Source: Brevibacterium yomogidense (GTDB lineage: Bacteria; Actinomycetota; Actinomycetes; Actinomycetales; Brevibacteriaceae). From it: DNA of 64,000 nucleotides. This document shows, piece after piece, positions 1 through 8,796 of the stretch (the first letter of the stretch is position 1; each line of letters opens with the position of its first letter). Location of the stretch: NCBI RefSeq assembly GCF_016107685.1, contig NZ_JABASY010000001.1:152187-216186 (forward strand). Direction: 5' to 3'. Under the pieces are notes generated by a model. The model saw only the letters and a list, made by a program, of their open reading frames with translations. It did no database searches and was not told the DNA's origin. Both the position numbers and the translations under genes were made by a program.

Positions 1-350
1 TCGAGGAGCACGAAGACGATCGACATGATGCCGACCAGTGTGACGACTGCCGCGAGCGAGCAGATCGACCTGACGTTCGGCCGCAGCTCCCCGGCCACGA
101 TGCCTTCGACGCCTCGCCGGTACCGCCGCTCCTGCGTGACCTGCAGTGCGAGGGCGGCGATCCACAGGACACCGACGGCGGGCAGGATCCAGATGCCGTA
201 GAACGGGATCCAACGGAGCAGGATCGCGGATGCGACGAAGAGCGACACGACCGACCGCGCCCAGGCGAGGCTGGTCCGCTCCGGCTGCAGTCCCAGGTCG
301 ACGTGGCCCCGAGTGGGCGCCTGCACGCCCGTCCGCTGTCGCGCGCGCAT
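1..350 (-). CDS. DUF202 family membrane protein, C-terminus cut by window edge
   Basis: About 116 codons are visible before the window ends. The ATG at 348-350 shares one base with the stop of the upstream gene (TGATG), so the two are translationally coupled. Residues 21-33 read LQPERTSLAWARS, the DUF202 signature, where an Arg-Thr pair precedes the first membrane helix. Two further hydrophobic stretches follow (around LFVASAILLRW and LWIAALAL). DUF202 proteins are small inner-membrane proteins of unknown biochemical role, and nothing here refines that. The preceding gene is a second DUF202 member, a common tandem arrangement. Family assignment is confident; function is unknown. Confidence 0.8.
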   Translation of the reverse strand, partial: MRARQRTGVQAPTRGHVDLGLQPERTSLAWARSVVSLFVASAILLRWIPFYGIWILPAVGVLWIAALALQVTQERRYRRGVEGIVAGELRPNVRSICSLAAVVTLVGIMSIVFVLL

Positions 351-742
351 CACATCACGAGGTACAGCACGGTGCCGACACACGTGGCACTGGCGACGAC
401 CGCCATGAACGGGACGATGAGGGGAAGCGGAAGCGGACGGTCATGCCGCATCGCGCGTTCGACCCGCACCCACCGCACTGCGGACCCGATCGCAAGCAGC
501 GTGCCGATGCACAGGAGCACGATCGCGAGGAGGCGCTTGAAGTCCTGCGGCATGTCCGCGAGCGGCAGTGCGGCGAGGGCGATGCCGCCCGCCAGGAACG
601 CGAGCGATGTCCTCGTCCACGCGAGGAACGTGCGCTCGTTGGCGAGGGTGAATCGCGGATCCGGTTCCCGGCCGCCCGGCAGGAGGGTGCGGGTGAGCCA
701 CTCCCTCTCAGTGGGCTCGTGCTCGTCGTCCGATGCGCTCAC
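350..742 (-). CDS. DUF202/YidH-like membrane protein
   Basis: This 130-residue protein starts at a GTG that overlaps the upstream dehydrogenase stop by 4 nt (GTGA), which decides the start. The motif LANERTFLAWTRTSLAF, near residue 32, is the DUF202/YidH hallmark. Three hydrophobic segments follow: the stretch after the motif, LLAIVLLCIGTLLAIGSAV, and LIVPFMAVVASATCVG up to the C-terminus. It forms an operon with the dehydrogenase before it and the second DUF202 protein after it. No catalytic or binding residues can be inferred. The family is well recognised; the role is unknown. Confidence 0.85.
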   Translation of the reverse strand: MSASDDEHEPTEREWLTRTLLPGGREPDPRFTLANERTFLAWTRTSLAFLAGGIALAALPLADMPQDFKRLLAIVLLCIGTLLAIGSAVRWVRVERAMRHDRPLPLPLIVPFMAVVASATCVGTVLYLVM

Positions 743-1512
743 GCCGCGTTCCAGCCTCCGTCGATCGAGTAGCCGGAGCCGTTGATGGCCCGACCGGCTT
801 CGGAGGCGAGCAGGACGATGATCGCGGCGACGTCCTCGGGAACGGGCAGTCCCGGCACCGCGGAGTGCTCGAGGAACACCTCGTCCAGCACGGCGTCCTC
901 GCTGATGCCGCGGTTCTTCGCCAGTTCGGTGACCTGCGCTTCGATGAGCGGGGTCATGACGTAGCCGGGGTTGATCGCGTTGCAGGTGACGCCGTGGGGT
1001 CCGCCCTCCAGCGCCGTGGTCTTCGTGAGCCCCATGAGTCCGTGCTTCGCGGCGACGTAGGCGGATTTGTTCGCAGAGGCCCGGATGCCGTGGACGGACG
1101 ACAGGTTGATGACCCTGCCCCACCCGCGTTCGTACATCGCCGGCAGGGCCGCCTTGGTGAGCACGAACGGCGATTCGAGCATGAGGGTGTGGATGAACCG
1201 CCATTCGTCGAGCGGGAACTCCTCGATCGGGTGGATCCGCTGGATGCCCGCGTTGTTCACGAGGATGTCGACGTCGAGCGGCACCTCGCGGAACCGCTCC
1301 TCCAGCGCCGAGGTGTCGGCCAGGTCCACCTCCCACGTCTCCGCGGTGCCCGCAGCTTCTATTTCTGCGGCCACGGCACGCGCACCGTCCCCGTCACGAT
1401 CCGCGATGATGACGTGGGCGCCTTCCCGGGCGAACGCGAGCGCGGTCGCCCGCCCGATTCCGGAGGCTCCACCGGTGACGAGGGCGCGACGATTCTTCAG
1501 CAGTTCAGACAT
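739..1512 (-). CDS. 3-hydroxybutyrate dehydrogenase (short-chain dehydrogenase)
   Basis: A 257-residue classical SDR that probably interconverts acetoacetate and (R)-3-hydroxybutyrate with NAD. It shows the nucleotide-binding motif TGGASGIG near residue 12, a NNAG motif, and the catalytic SAYVAAKHG (YxxxK) segment. The HGIRASANKSAY context is typical of the BdhA group and separates it from generic SDRs. The ATG at 1512 was chosen over longer ORF extensions because homologues begin just before the Rossmann motif. It heads an operon with two DUF202 proteins, joined by a 4-nt overlap. The exact substrate is inferred from family resemblance. Confidence 0.8.
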   Translation of the reverse strand: MSELLKNRRALVTGGASGIGRATALAFAREGAHVIIADRDGDGARAVAAEIEAAGTAETWEVDLADTSALEERFREVPLDVDILVNNAGIQRIHPIEEFPLDEWRFIHTLMLESPFVLTKAALPAMYERGWGRVINLSSVHGIRASANKSAYVAAKHGLMGLTKTTALEGGPHGVTCNAINPGYVMTPLIEAQVTELAKNRGISEDAVLDEVFLEHSAVPGLPVPEDVAAIIVLLASEAGRAINGSGYSIDGGWNAA

Positions 1513-1607
1513 GTGACACACGATACTCGCAGCCTCGTAGCGGCGGCACACGTCGGGTGCACGGCCGGTCGGGTGCATGGCTCGGCAGAGACCAGTGCCC
1601 GGTCGCA

Positions 1608-1994
1608 CTACGCGTCGGCGGAGCCTTCCCGGTAGATCTTCGCGCTACGGATCGTCCCGGGATCACTGATGAAGACACCGGGCGCGAGGTCGAAGACCGC
1701 GATGAGCGCTGCGGTCTTCGTCGTCCCGTCGTGCGTCCACTGCTCAGTCATCTCTGCGGCGACCGCGTCACCGCCGTCGATCACCCGCCGCAGCGTGAGG
1801 TGGGGGACGAGCGAGCCGAACGCGTCCGTGAAGAAATCGCGCAGGCCGCCGGGCGGGACGGTGTAGTCACCGGTCACCCACGTCGCGTCGTCGGTGAAGT
1901 CCGCCAGCAGCGCGTCCACGTCCCTGTCGTTGAACGCCCTCACGTGGCGCTTCACCAGGTCCTCGCGGGGAGTCGGCCCTTTACGACGAGTCAT
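1608..1994 (-). CDS. SnoaL-like / NTF2-fold protein
   Basis: A 128-residue protein starting at ATG 1994, preceded by a purine-rich AGAGAAG ribosome site. The core HVRAFNDRDVDALLADFTDDATWV is the usual opening of SnoaL-like polyketide-cyclase/isomerase folds, an alpha-helix leading into the cone-shaped barrel. It ends with a region that in the family lines the pocket. The family includes isomerases, dehydratases and non-catalytic ligand binders, so no reaction can be assigned. It lies 95 nt upstream of the dehydrogenase operon and could be co-transcribed with it. Confidence 0.7.
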   Translation of the reverse strand: MTRRKGPTPREDLVKRHVRAFNDRDVDALLADFTDDATWVTGDYTVPPGGLRDFFTDAFGSLVPHLTLRRVIDGGDAVAAEMTEQWTHDGTTKTAALIAVFDLAPGVFISDPGTIRSAKIYREGSADA

Positions 1995-2137
1995 CGAAGC
2001 TTCTCTTTCGGGCAGGTGCGTACGTTTCGGTACCTCATACGCATTTCCTCCGTGTTTTTCGGGATATTCCACGTTGGGTGCCCGCCGTAGGATCCAGACC
2101 CCATCAACCTCTAATTCCGTAAGAATGAGTTGCACTA

Positions 2138-2851
2138 ATGGAGCTTCCGGGACACTCTCTTCCTGCTCAGAGTACGAGGTCGGTCAAACGCCGCGCGCTG
2201 CTCACAACCGCATGGGCGGCTCCGGTCGCTATCGCTACGACGGCGGCTCCCGCTATAGCCGCCTCTCCTTCCGTCTGCCCGGAGCTGCAGGTAGAACGAG
2301 GAGCCTGGCTAGAAATTCGTTTTTTGTCGGTCGACTCCAAGGGACGATGGCAGAAAAAGAAGAGCAAAGCAGAAATGCGACTCTCCGTGGGGAAGGTTAA
2401 GGACTACGCGTGGGGAGCACTCGCGTTCATGTCGGACCAGGAAGATGTCTACGTCACGGCGTATACGTACGTTTACTCACTCACCTGGGAGATCGACATG
2501 AAATTCACCAAGGTGCCCTCGAACTGGAAGACCTCCAAGACGAAAAGCGGATCCCGGTACACCTACACGATGACCTACACGGGGAACCCGATCACGAAGG
2601 AGGCCTCCACCCCGTTGGGCAACGAGCCCCGCGGAGACTCTCCTCGCACCTTCATCCCTCCCGTCGAGTTCGGGATAGAGATCAACCAAAGTCAGTTCAA
2701 AGACGGGGAGACCGTGAGCGACGGGCGGAGAGGGTACGACTACGACACCTCCTTCCATATCGAATACAACGTGGATGTTCCTGGCGCCCGGTGCGACCTC
2801 AATCAGCAGGTCTATACGCGAGAGAACTCGCTCGACATTTGGCCTGACTGA
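2138..2851 (+). CDS. Secreted protein with Tat-like signal peptide, function unknown
   Basis: This 237-residue ORF opens with a long signal: a basic KRR at residues 17-19, an Ala-rich hydrophobic stretch, and a probable signal-peptidase I site around AIAAS near residue 42. The twin arginine suggests Tat export but is not a full SRRxFLK motif. The mature part is rich in Tyr, Thr, Ser and Lys with alternating hydrophobic positions, as in a beta-sandwich surface protein, and has two Cys. I do not recognise a domain. Codon use and composition look less GC-rich than in the neighbours. The ribosome site before the ATG is weak. It diverges from the SnoaL-like gene and converges on the acyl-CoA dehydrogenase. 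Confidence 0.65.
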   Translation: MELPGHSLPAQSTRSVKRRALLTTAWAAPVAIATTAAPAIAASPSVCPELQVERGAWLEIRFLSVDSKGRWQKKKSKAEMRLSVGKVKDYAWGALAFMSDQEDVYVTAYTYVYSLTWEIDMKFTKVPSNWKTSKTKSGSRYTYTMTYTGNPITKEASTPLGNEPRGDSPRTFIPPVEFGIEINQSQFKDGETVSDGRRGYDYDTSFHIEYNVDVPGARCDLNQQVYTRENSLDIWPD

Positions 2852-2921
2852 GACATCACTCAATCGCGCGTGAAGCGTATCGACCCATACTGGCTCTCTC
2901 CCGCTCCATGTGCAGGCCCGC

Positions 2922-4103
2922 TCAGTCGTCCAGCAGTGCGGCGGCGTACATGGGGCGGGCGGCGTCCTCGCTGGGCGGGTGGAAGAGGCCGGCGGTGGCG
3001 TCGCGGAACAGTCGGCTGAGTTCGTGAGAGTTGCCGAACCCGCTGCCGCCGGAACACAGCAGCGCGGCCTCCGCTGTGCGCCGGGCCACCTTCGACGCGT
3101 TGATCCGTGCGCTCACCAGACGCAGCGGCCAGCCGGATCCGTGGTCCGCCAGTTCGTCGAAGTCCCGGGTGTAGGCGTCCAGCTGGGCGGGCACCGGCAT
3201 ATAATCCAGGTGCGCATCCGCCAGGCGCATGCGGAATTCCGGCGCCTCGGCCAGGGATACGCCCTTCTTCGCGGACTTCCGCTTCTTCAGTGCCTCGGCT
3301 CCCAGCTCCAGCGCCCGCCGAGCCACACCGGCGTACACGGAGGCGATGAGCAGCTGGAAGTTGCTGGTGATCGCGAACGTGAGCAGGTCCGGCACGGGTC
3401 CCGGCTCGATCCGCCGCGCCACGCGCGCGGGTTCCATCCGCACACCGTCGAGGATTGTCGCCCTGCTGTGCGAGGCCCGCATCCCCATGACGTCCCAGTC
3501 ATCGGAGACCGTGATGCCCTCCGCACCGCGTTCGACGAACCCGTACACCAGGCGCGGGTCGTCCGCGTCTGATTCGTCGAGTCCGTGCACGATGAGTCGC
3601 GTCCACACGGGCGACAGCGACGTGAAGATCTTGACCCCGCTCAGCAGGTAGCCGCCGTCGTCCTGCCGCACCGCCTGCGTGTTCGACCCCTGCAGCACCC
3701 AGTCGTTCGCGGGTTCGCTGATGCCGAACGCGAAGATCTCGCCGTCGCGCGCCTCTTCGAGCACCCAGTCGAGCGACCTGTCGCCGCGGGCGCGCATCGC
3801 GTGGACGACCCCGGTGCACATGAGGTGCATGTTGATGGCGAGTGCAGTGCCCGGTGCTGCCCCCGCCAGTCGCTGCTGCAGCCGGGACACCTCGTGCAGG
3901 GACAAACCAGGCCCGTCCAGTTCGGTCGGCACGAAGAGCGTGAGGTACCCGCGCTCCTTCAGGTCCTCGAGGTCCTCGTAGAAGAACGCGTTGTCGCGGT
4001 CGTAGACGGCGGCACGCTCCCGGAATCGCACCAGGAGGTCGTCCGGCAGATACCGCTCCGCGAGCTCCGCATGCCGCGCTTCCCGGTCCGTCGAATCAGT
4101 CAT
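2922..4103 (-). CDS. Acyl-CoA dehydrogenase family protein
   Basis: A 393-residue flavoenzyme with the acyl-CoA dehydrogenase layout: a helical N-terminal domain, a middle beta domain containing WDVMGMRASHS (the family's GMRAT-like FAD/substrate segment), and a C-terminal helical bundle with GGSGFGNSHELSRLFRD. The family removes or adds hydrogens at C2-C3 of an acyl thioester using FAD, but some members act as flavin monooxygenases. The substrate cannot be told. It is the last gene of an apparent operon behind a ketosynthase (48-nt gap) and an acyl ligase. That context favours tailoring of a specific activated acyl group over general beta-oxidation. Confidence 0.85.
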   Translation of the reverse strand: MTDSTDREARHAELAERYLPDDLLVRFRERAAVYDRDNAFFYEDLEDLKERGYLTLFVPTELDGPGLSLHEVSRLQQRLAGAAPGTALAINMHLMCTGVVHAMRARGDRSLDWVLEEARDGEIFAFGISEPANDWVLQGSNTQAVRQDDGGYLLSGVKIFTSLSPVWTRLIVHGLDESDADDPRLVYGFVERGAEGITVSDDWDVMGMRASHSRATILDGVRMEPARVARRIEPGPVPDLLTFAITSNFQLLIASVYAGVARRALELGAEALKKRKSAKKGVSLAEAPEFRMRLADAHLDYMPVPAQLDAYTRDFDELADHGSGWPLRLVSARINASKVARRTAEAALLCSGGSGFGNSHELSRLFRDATAGLFHPPSEDAARPMYAAALLDD

Positions 4104-4151
4104 CGTGCCTCCCTGGCGTGGTGTGGATCTTCCGTTCTCGTCTGTGTGGTG

Positions 4152-5543
4152 TCATCTGTGTGCGAACAGCACTGCGGCGTTGTGGCCTCCGAACCCGAAC
4201 GAGGTCGACAGGACCGTCCCGATGTCCGCTTCCCGCGCAGCACCGGTCACGATGTCCCACCCGTCGAACTCCTGGTCGTCGAGGTTGAGCGTGGGTGGCA
4301 GGAAGCCGTCAGTGAGGCTGCGCACCGCGAGGACCGCCTCGACGACACCCGCCGCCCCCAGCAGGTGTCCCGTCGCCGACTTCGTCGCCGTGAGCGGCAC
4401 GTCCCGCGCCCGAGGCCCCAGCACGTCCGCGAGCGCCGTCACCTCCGCAGCGTCCCCCGCGGGGGTCCCGGTGCCGTGGGTGTTCACGTGGTCGACGGCG
4501 TCCGGCCCCAGCCCGGCGTCCGCGAGGCACACGCGCATGGCCTGCGCCGCTCCCCGGCCCTCCGGGTGCGGAGCGGTGGGATGGTGGGCGTCGCTCGAGG
4601 CGCCGAATCCCACGAGCTCGGCCAGCACCTCGGCGTCGCGACTGCGGGCGGTGTCCTCTGCTTCGAGCAGCACGGCAGCGGCACCGGACGACATGACGAA
4701 ACCCGCGCGGGCACGGTCGAACGGGCGGCAGGCCGCAGCCGGGTCGTCCTCGTAGCCCGCAGCGAGCGCCCGCATGTTCGCGTTCGACGCGAGGTTCACG
4801 GGTCCCAGGCAGTCCTCCATGCCGACGACCAGGACGGCGTCCGCGTACCCGTGGCGGATGAGCCGCAGCCCGTCCCCCAGGCCGATGGCGCCGGAGGCGC
4901 AGGTGGCGTTCACCGCGTGCGCGGTGCCGAGGGTTCCATAGCGCTGGCTCAGCAGAGCCGCGGCCGCATCTGCAGCGCCGTGGATCGCGAGGGTGAGCGG
5001 CACCGACCGGGGGCCTCCTTCGTCGAGCGCCCGCGTCGCCGCCTGCATCGCGTCGACGGGTCCCGACCCGGTGGCCGCGATGACGACGACGCGCTGCGGA
5101 TCCCACGGCAAGTCGTCGGGGCCCGGGACCGCCGAAGCCGAGGCCGCCGAGGCTGGGGCCGCTGCGTCTGGGATCTCCACGGTCGTAGCCGCGTTCGGTC
5201 CGGAGGTCTCAGCCGTATTCGACTGCATCGTCGCCTGTGCGACCGCCTGGTCCGCTGCGGCGATCGCCCACTGCTGGACTGGGCTCAACCTGCGGGCGAG
5301 CGTGCGCGGGAGGTATGCGGAGGGATCGAAGTCGCGCACCTGTCCCCCGATGCGCACGGGGAGGTCGTCGAATTCCTCACCCTCGAGGACGCGGATGGCA
5401 CTGTGTCCGTCCCGCACCGACTGCCAGAGCGTGGCCACGCTGTTGCCGCTGGGCGTGATCGCTCCCATCCCGGTGACGACAACCCGGCGGCCGGACGATT
5501 CCCGCCGCAGGTGATCCCCTCGTGCGTCCACGGAATCGCTCAC
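4152..5543 (-). CDS. Beta-ketoacyl-ACP synthase, FabF/KAS II-like
   Basis: A 463-residue condensing enzyme of the thiolase superfamily that elongates an acyl thioester with malonyl-ACP. The catalytic triad is complete: Cys215 in NATCASG, His356 in NTHGTGTP and His393 in SATGHLLG. An Ala/Ser/Pro-rich insertion of about 40 residues (roughly 106-147) is not part of the usual fold, and the protein is longer than a typical FabF of about 415. Its ATG overlaps the stop of the acyl ligase by 4 nt. No acyl carrier protein is visible nearby, so it must use a carrier encoded elsewhere. Whether it serves primary lipid synthesis or a small specialised product is open. Confidence 0.9.
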   Translation of the reverse strand: MSDSVDARGDHLRRESSGRRVVVTGMGAITPSGNSVATLWQSVRDGHSAIRVLEGEEFDDLPVRIGGQVRDFDPSAYLPRTLARRLSPVQQWAIAAADQAVAQATMQSNTAETSGPNAATTVEIPDAAAPASAASASAVPGPDDLPWDPQRVVVIAATGSGPVDAMQAATRALDEGGPRSVPLTLAIHGAADAAAALLSQRYGTLGTAHAVNATCASGAIGLGDGLRLIRHGYADAVLVVGMEDCLGPVNLASNANMRALAAGYEDDPAAACRPFDRARAGFVMSSGAAAVLLEAEDTARSRDAEVLAELVGFGASSDAHHPTAPHPEGRGAAQAMRVCLADAGLGPDAVDHVNTHGTGTPAGDAAEVTALADVLGPRARDVPLTATKSATGHLLGAAGVVEAVLAVRSLTDGFLPPTLNLDDQEFDGWDIVTGAAREADIGTVLSTSFGFGGHNAAVLFAHR

Positions 5544-7201
5544 AATCTCTCCGCCTTCCCGTCAACGACGAGCTCCGCGGTCGCTTCCCTGCGGATCTTC
5601 CCGCCCACCGTCCGCGGCAGCCGGGCCACGCGGTACCAGCGGCGCGGAACGAACTGCGGTGCAAGGCGCCGCTCCGCGTGCCTGCGCAGCGCTTCCTTGG
5701 TCGCACCTCCCGCGGCACCGGCAGCGGCTCTCCCTGCTTCGGTGCTCGCTCCGCCGACTTCGGCACTCGCTCCCCCGCCATCCCTGGCGACACCCGGTGC
5801 GGCCTCACCCTCCACGACGAGCGCGACCGCGCTTCCCAGCGAGGCGTCCGGGACAGCGACCGCACACACCGCGGTGAGGCGGGGGAAGCCGTCGAAGGCG
5901 CGTTCGACCTCGGTGAGAGCCACCTTGTGTCCACCTGTCACGGCGATGTCCCCGGCCCGGCCGACGAGTTCGAGCTGCCCGTCGACCAACCGACCCTGAT
6001 CGTGGACGGTGGCCCATCCGTCGGAGCCGACGAGCACCTCGTCGGTCGTGCCTGCGAGGTACCCGTCGGAGCAGGCCGCGGCCCGGATCCAGAGGGTGCC
6101 GAGGTCGCCGGCCGGGACCTCGGCCCCGGAATCGTCCCGGATCGACGCGCCGATCCCGTCGTAGACGCTGATGAGGGTCCCATCGCCCGCACGGCTGTCA
6201 CCGATGAATCCGATCTCCGCAGCTCCGTAGTAGCTGATGAGGCGCACGGTGGGCAGGATCGCCGCAAGACCGTCACGGATCGACGCCGGCAGGTTCGCAC
6301 CACCGGTGACGACGAGGTCCAGGGACCCGAACCGGTCGTGGTCCCGTCGTGCGGCATCCGTGAGCGCCTTCACGAAGGCGGGGACCGCGACGACGCGGGT
6401 GATGTGCTCCGCCTCGACCCGGCGGGCGAGCGCCAGTGCGTCGAACGCGTCCGCCACGTGCACGCTGCCGCCGGTCACCATGCATTCGATGACCGCGTAG
6501 AGGGTGAGGCTGTAGGAGACGGGGCCGGGCGCTAGCGTCGCGACGCCGGGGAACGGTTCGAGGTGCGCGGTGGAGACGGCGGCGTTCTCCCGGTACTGGC
6601 GGCGGGTCTTGAGGAACGCCTTCGGGTTGCTCGTCGTGCCGGAGGAGAACAGCATGAGGAACGCTTCGTCGCCGTCCCGCACTGTCGGGGGTTCCAGCGC
6701 CGCAGACGATTGTTCATGCGGCGCTTGCGCGGCGGATGGTTGCGTCCTCCGGGCACTGGGAAGGGTTTCGAGGAGTGCGAGGAACTCGTCGAGACCCACG
6801 ACGGTGCCGGTCCAGTCCCTCTCCTGCAGCGCGGGCGCCAGGTCCTCCGCATCCGTGATGACGACGCCGATCCCGGTGCTGAGGATGACGTCCACACGAT
6901 GGTCGAGGGGCCAGCGCGGATCGATCGTCGCGGACACAGCTCGGAAGCCCGCCAGCCCCGCGATGAAGCGTGCGGTCTGGTAGGCCGATCCGACACTCAT
7001 CGCGGTGATGGGGATGCCGCGGGTCTCCGGGGCGGGGACCGGCGGCCGGGACTGAGCAGCATGCAGACCGTCAATGGCGGCGAACAGCCGGGCGGAGTCG
7101 TCGATGAGCTCCCCGTACGTGAGACGGCCCTCCGCGCCGACGATCGCCGGCCGCTGCGGGTGCTGCGATGCCGTCTCCAGCATCGCCTGTGTCATCGGCA
7201 C
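5540..7201 (-). CDS. AMP-forming acyl-CoA/acid ligase
   Basis: A 553-residue ANL-superfamily enzyme that activates a carboxylic acid as acyl-AMP and transfers it to a thiol. Visible motifs are the P-loop MLFSSGTTSNPK near residue 185, YYGAAEIGF (motif A5), GRAGDIAVTGGHKV (hinge), and the catalytic lysine of PRTVGGKIRR close to the C-terminus. A GTG start at 7201 is preferred because an AGGAGG lies 7 nt upstream. It is the first gene of a three-gene operon with a ketosynthase and an acyl-CoA dehydrogenase. A Gly/Ala-rich insertion precedes the C-terminal lysine domain. Chain length or aromaticity of the substrate is not predictable by eye. Confidence 0.88.
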   Translation of the reverse strand: MPMTQAMLETASQHPQRPAIVGAEGRLTYGELIDDSARLFAAIDGLHAAQSRPPVPAPETRGIPITAMSVGSAYQTARFIAGLAGFRAVSATIDPRWPLDHRVDVILSTGIGVVITDAEDLAPALQERDWTGTVVGLDEFLALLETLPSARRTQPSAAQAPHEQSSAALEPPTVRDGDEAFLMLFSSGTTSNPKAFLKTRRQYRENAAVSTAHLEPFPGVATLAPGPVSYSLTLYAVIECMVTGGSVHVADAFDALALARRVEAEHITRVVAVPAFVKALTDAARRDHDRFGSLDLVVTGGANLPASIRDGLAAILPTVRLISYYGAAEIGFIGDSRAGDGTLISVYDGIGASIRDDSGAEVPAGDLGTLWIRAAACSDGYLAGTTDEVLVGSDGWATVHDQGRLVDGQLELVGRAGDIAVTGGHKVALTEVERAFDGFPRLTAVCAVAVPDASLGSAVALVVEGEAAPGVARDGGGASAEVGGASTEAGRAAAGAAGGATKEALRRHAERRLAPQFVPRRWYRVARLPRTVGGKIRREATAELVVDGKAERL

Positions 7202-7385
7202 GTGCGAACCTCCTGCTCTCGGACTCCACCCAGTCTAAGGAGCACGACGGACACGAGCCGACGCCGTGCGTCACAGAGGGACTCGTCACGCGCGCCACCG
7301 GGCAGGTGACGGGCAGACGGGCAGGTGGCCGGCTGACGCAGGCGCCGAACCTCGGCCGGCCAGGTCCGCCGCGTACTGTGGAGTG

Positions 7386-7847
7386 ATGACGACCGCAGCG
7401 AAGCGGGCGGGCGCCCTGTTCGCGGGGTGGCTCCTCCACGACATCGAAGAGGCCTTCGCCTTCCCCTCCACGACCGCGATGCTGGCCCAGCGCACAGGGA
7501 ACACAGCGCTTGCGATGAATCATCGCCAGTCCGTCGTGTCGATCGGGCTCGTCGGGGTGCTGGTCGGCGTCTCCTGTTGGCGAGGAGCCCGGACCGGCGG
7601 CGAATCACGGCTCTTCCGCGCCGTCACTGCTGGTCTGGAAGGGCATGTGTTCACGCACGTCGCCGCGAGCATCGCCGCGCGCGGCTATACGGCAGGTGTG
7701 ATCACGGCCCCCACGATCATGCTGCCTGCCGCGCGCTTCGCCCGCGGCGGGGCCCCTGCCAGCACGCGCAGCACCGTCGCAGGCGCGGTACTCCTCGTCG
7801 GTGCTGCGGCGTGCGCGCACGTCATCGCGCGGAAGCTGGTCCGCTGA
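7386..7847 (+). CDS. HXXEE domain membrane protein
   Basis: A 153-residue membrane protein with HDIEEAF near residue 18, the H-x-x-E-E motif that names the family. A second conserved block, GLEGHVFTHVAASIAARGYTAG, contains the paired histidines expected in it. Three to four hydrophobic segments are visible. The conserved His and Glu within membrane helices suggest metal binding or membrane catalysis, but the family has no established function. It ends 13 nt before the end of the convergent methionine-binding lipoprotein gene. Confidence 0.8.
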   Translation: MTTAAKRAGALFAGWLLHDIEEAFAFPSTTAMLAQRTGNTALAMNHRQSVVSIGLVGVLVGVSCWRGARTGGESRLFRAVTAGLEGHVFTHVAASIAARGYTAGVITAPTIMLPAARFARGGAPASTRSTVAGAVLLVGAAACAHVIARKLVR

Positions 7848-7860
7848 CAGGTGAGGCCGG

Positions 7861-8658
7861 TCAGAACGCGGGCGTCGACTCGAAGTCGTCGAGGACCGCC
7901 TGCACCTGCTCGCTCGTGAACGCCTCCTTGAGGGCTGCGACCTCGGGCGAATCCGCGTTGTCCTCGCGGGACACGAGTGTCACCGCGAACTGGGCGTCCT
8001 CCTCGAAGGTGAGCCCGTCCTCGAACGGGCTGAGGTCGATCTGGTTCGCGAAGGCCGGCAGGTTGAACACCGCGTCGGACTCCTCGTACGCCGCGTTGGC
8101 CTGCAGCAGCTCGACCTCGACGAACTCCAGGTCCCGGGGGTTGTCCGTGATGTCGTCCATGGTCGCTGCGAAGCGGTCGACTGCAGGATCGAGGGTGAGG
8201 ATCTCCTCGTCGGCGAGCATCTGCAGGGCACGTCCCAGGTTGGCGCTGTCCGCTGGCAGGGTGACGTGCCCGCCGTCCGGCAGGTCGTCGATCGAGTCGA
8301 GGTCCTGCGAGTAGAACGCGACCGCCGTGAGATACACCGGCTGCACTCCCACCAGAGACGCGTCGTTGGACTCGTTGAACTGCTCCATGAACGGCACATG
8401 CTGGACGAAGTTCGCGTCGATCTCACCCGCTTCGAGCATCACGTTGGGCTGCACATAGTCGGCGACCTCGACCATCTCGATCTCGTACCCGTCGCCGATC
8501 GCCTCACTGGCGGCTTCGACGATGTTCGTCATCGGTGGCGTCGCGGCCGCGACCTGGAGCGTCGTCGTGTCATCCGCGCCTCCACCCCCGCATCCGGTGA
8601 GTGCCAGCGCGGCGACGGCGAGCGAGGAGACGGGAAGAAGGAAGCGGCGAGTGATCAT
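7861..8658 (-). CDS. metQ: MetQ/NlpA-family substrate-binding lipoprotein
   Basis: A 265-residue lipoprotein precursor with a basic N-terminus (MITRR), a hydrophobic stretch and the lipobox LTGC (Cys near residue 23). The mature domain follows the NlpA pattern: a PPMTNIVEAA-type opening, VMLEAGEIDANFVQHVPFM, and LPADSANLGRALQML. It should capture methionine or a related amino acid outside the membrane and deliver it to the MetNI ABC importer encoded immediately upstream on the same strand. It is the third gene of the metN-metI-metQ order, after a 138-nt gap. Methionine is the default substrate of the family. Confidence 0.88.
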   Translation of the reverse strand: MITRRFLLPVSSLAVAALALTGCGGGGADDTTTLQVAAATPPMTNIVEAASEAIGDGYEIEMVEVADYVQPNVMLEAGEIDANFVQHVPFMEQFNESNDASLVGVQPVYLTAVAFYSQDLDSIDDLPDGGHVTLPADSANLGRALQMLADEEILTLDPAVDRFAATMDDITDNPRDLEFVEVELLQANAAYEESDAVFNLPAFANQIDLSPFEDGLTFEEDAQFAVTLVSREDNADSPEVAALKEAFTSEQVQAVLDDFESTPAF

Positions 8659-8796
8659 GCATGTCCTTTGTGAGTGGTGATCCGGATGGGTGGTGGTAGA
8701 GCTGATTGATGGTCCGAGTGAGTGAAGGTCCGGGTGAGTGGTCAGCTGGCTGTCGGGTTCGTCTGGTGAAGTCGATTCCGGTTGCTTTTCATCCCG

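Noticed and set aside
3585..5999. Very long plus-strand frame opposite the ketosynthase operon
   Set aside because: It is an antisense shadow of genes with intact motifs on the minus strand, and its product is low-complexity Arg/Pro-rich, typical of high-GC antisense frames.
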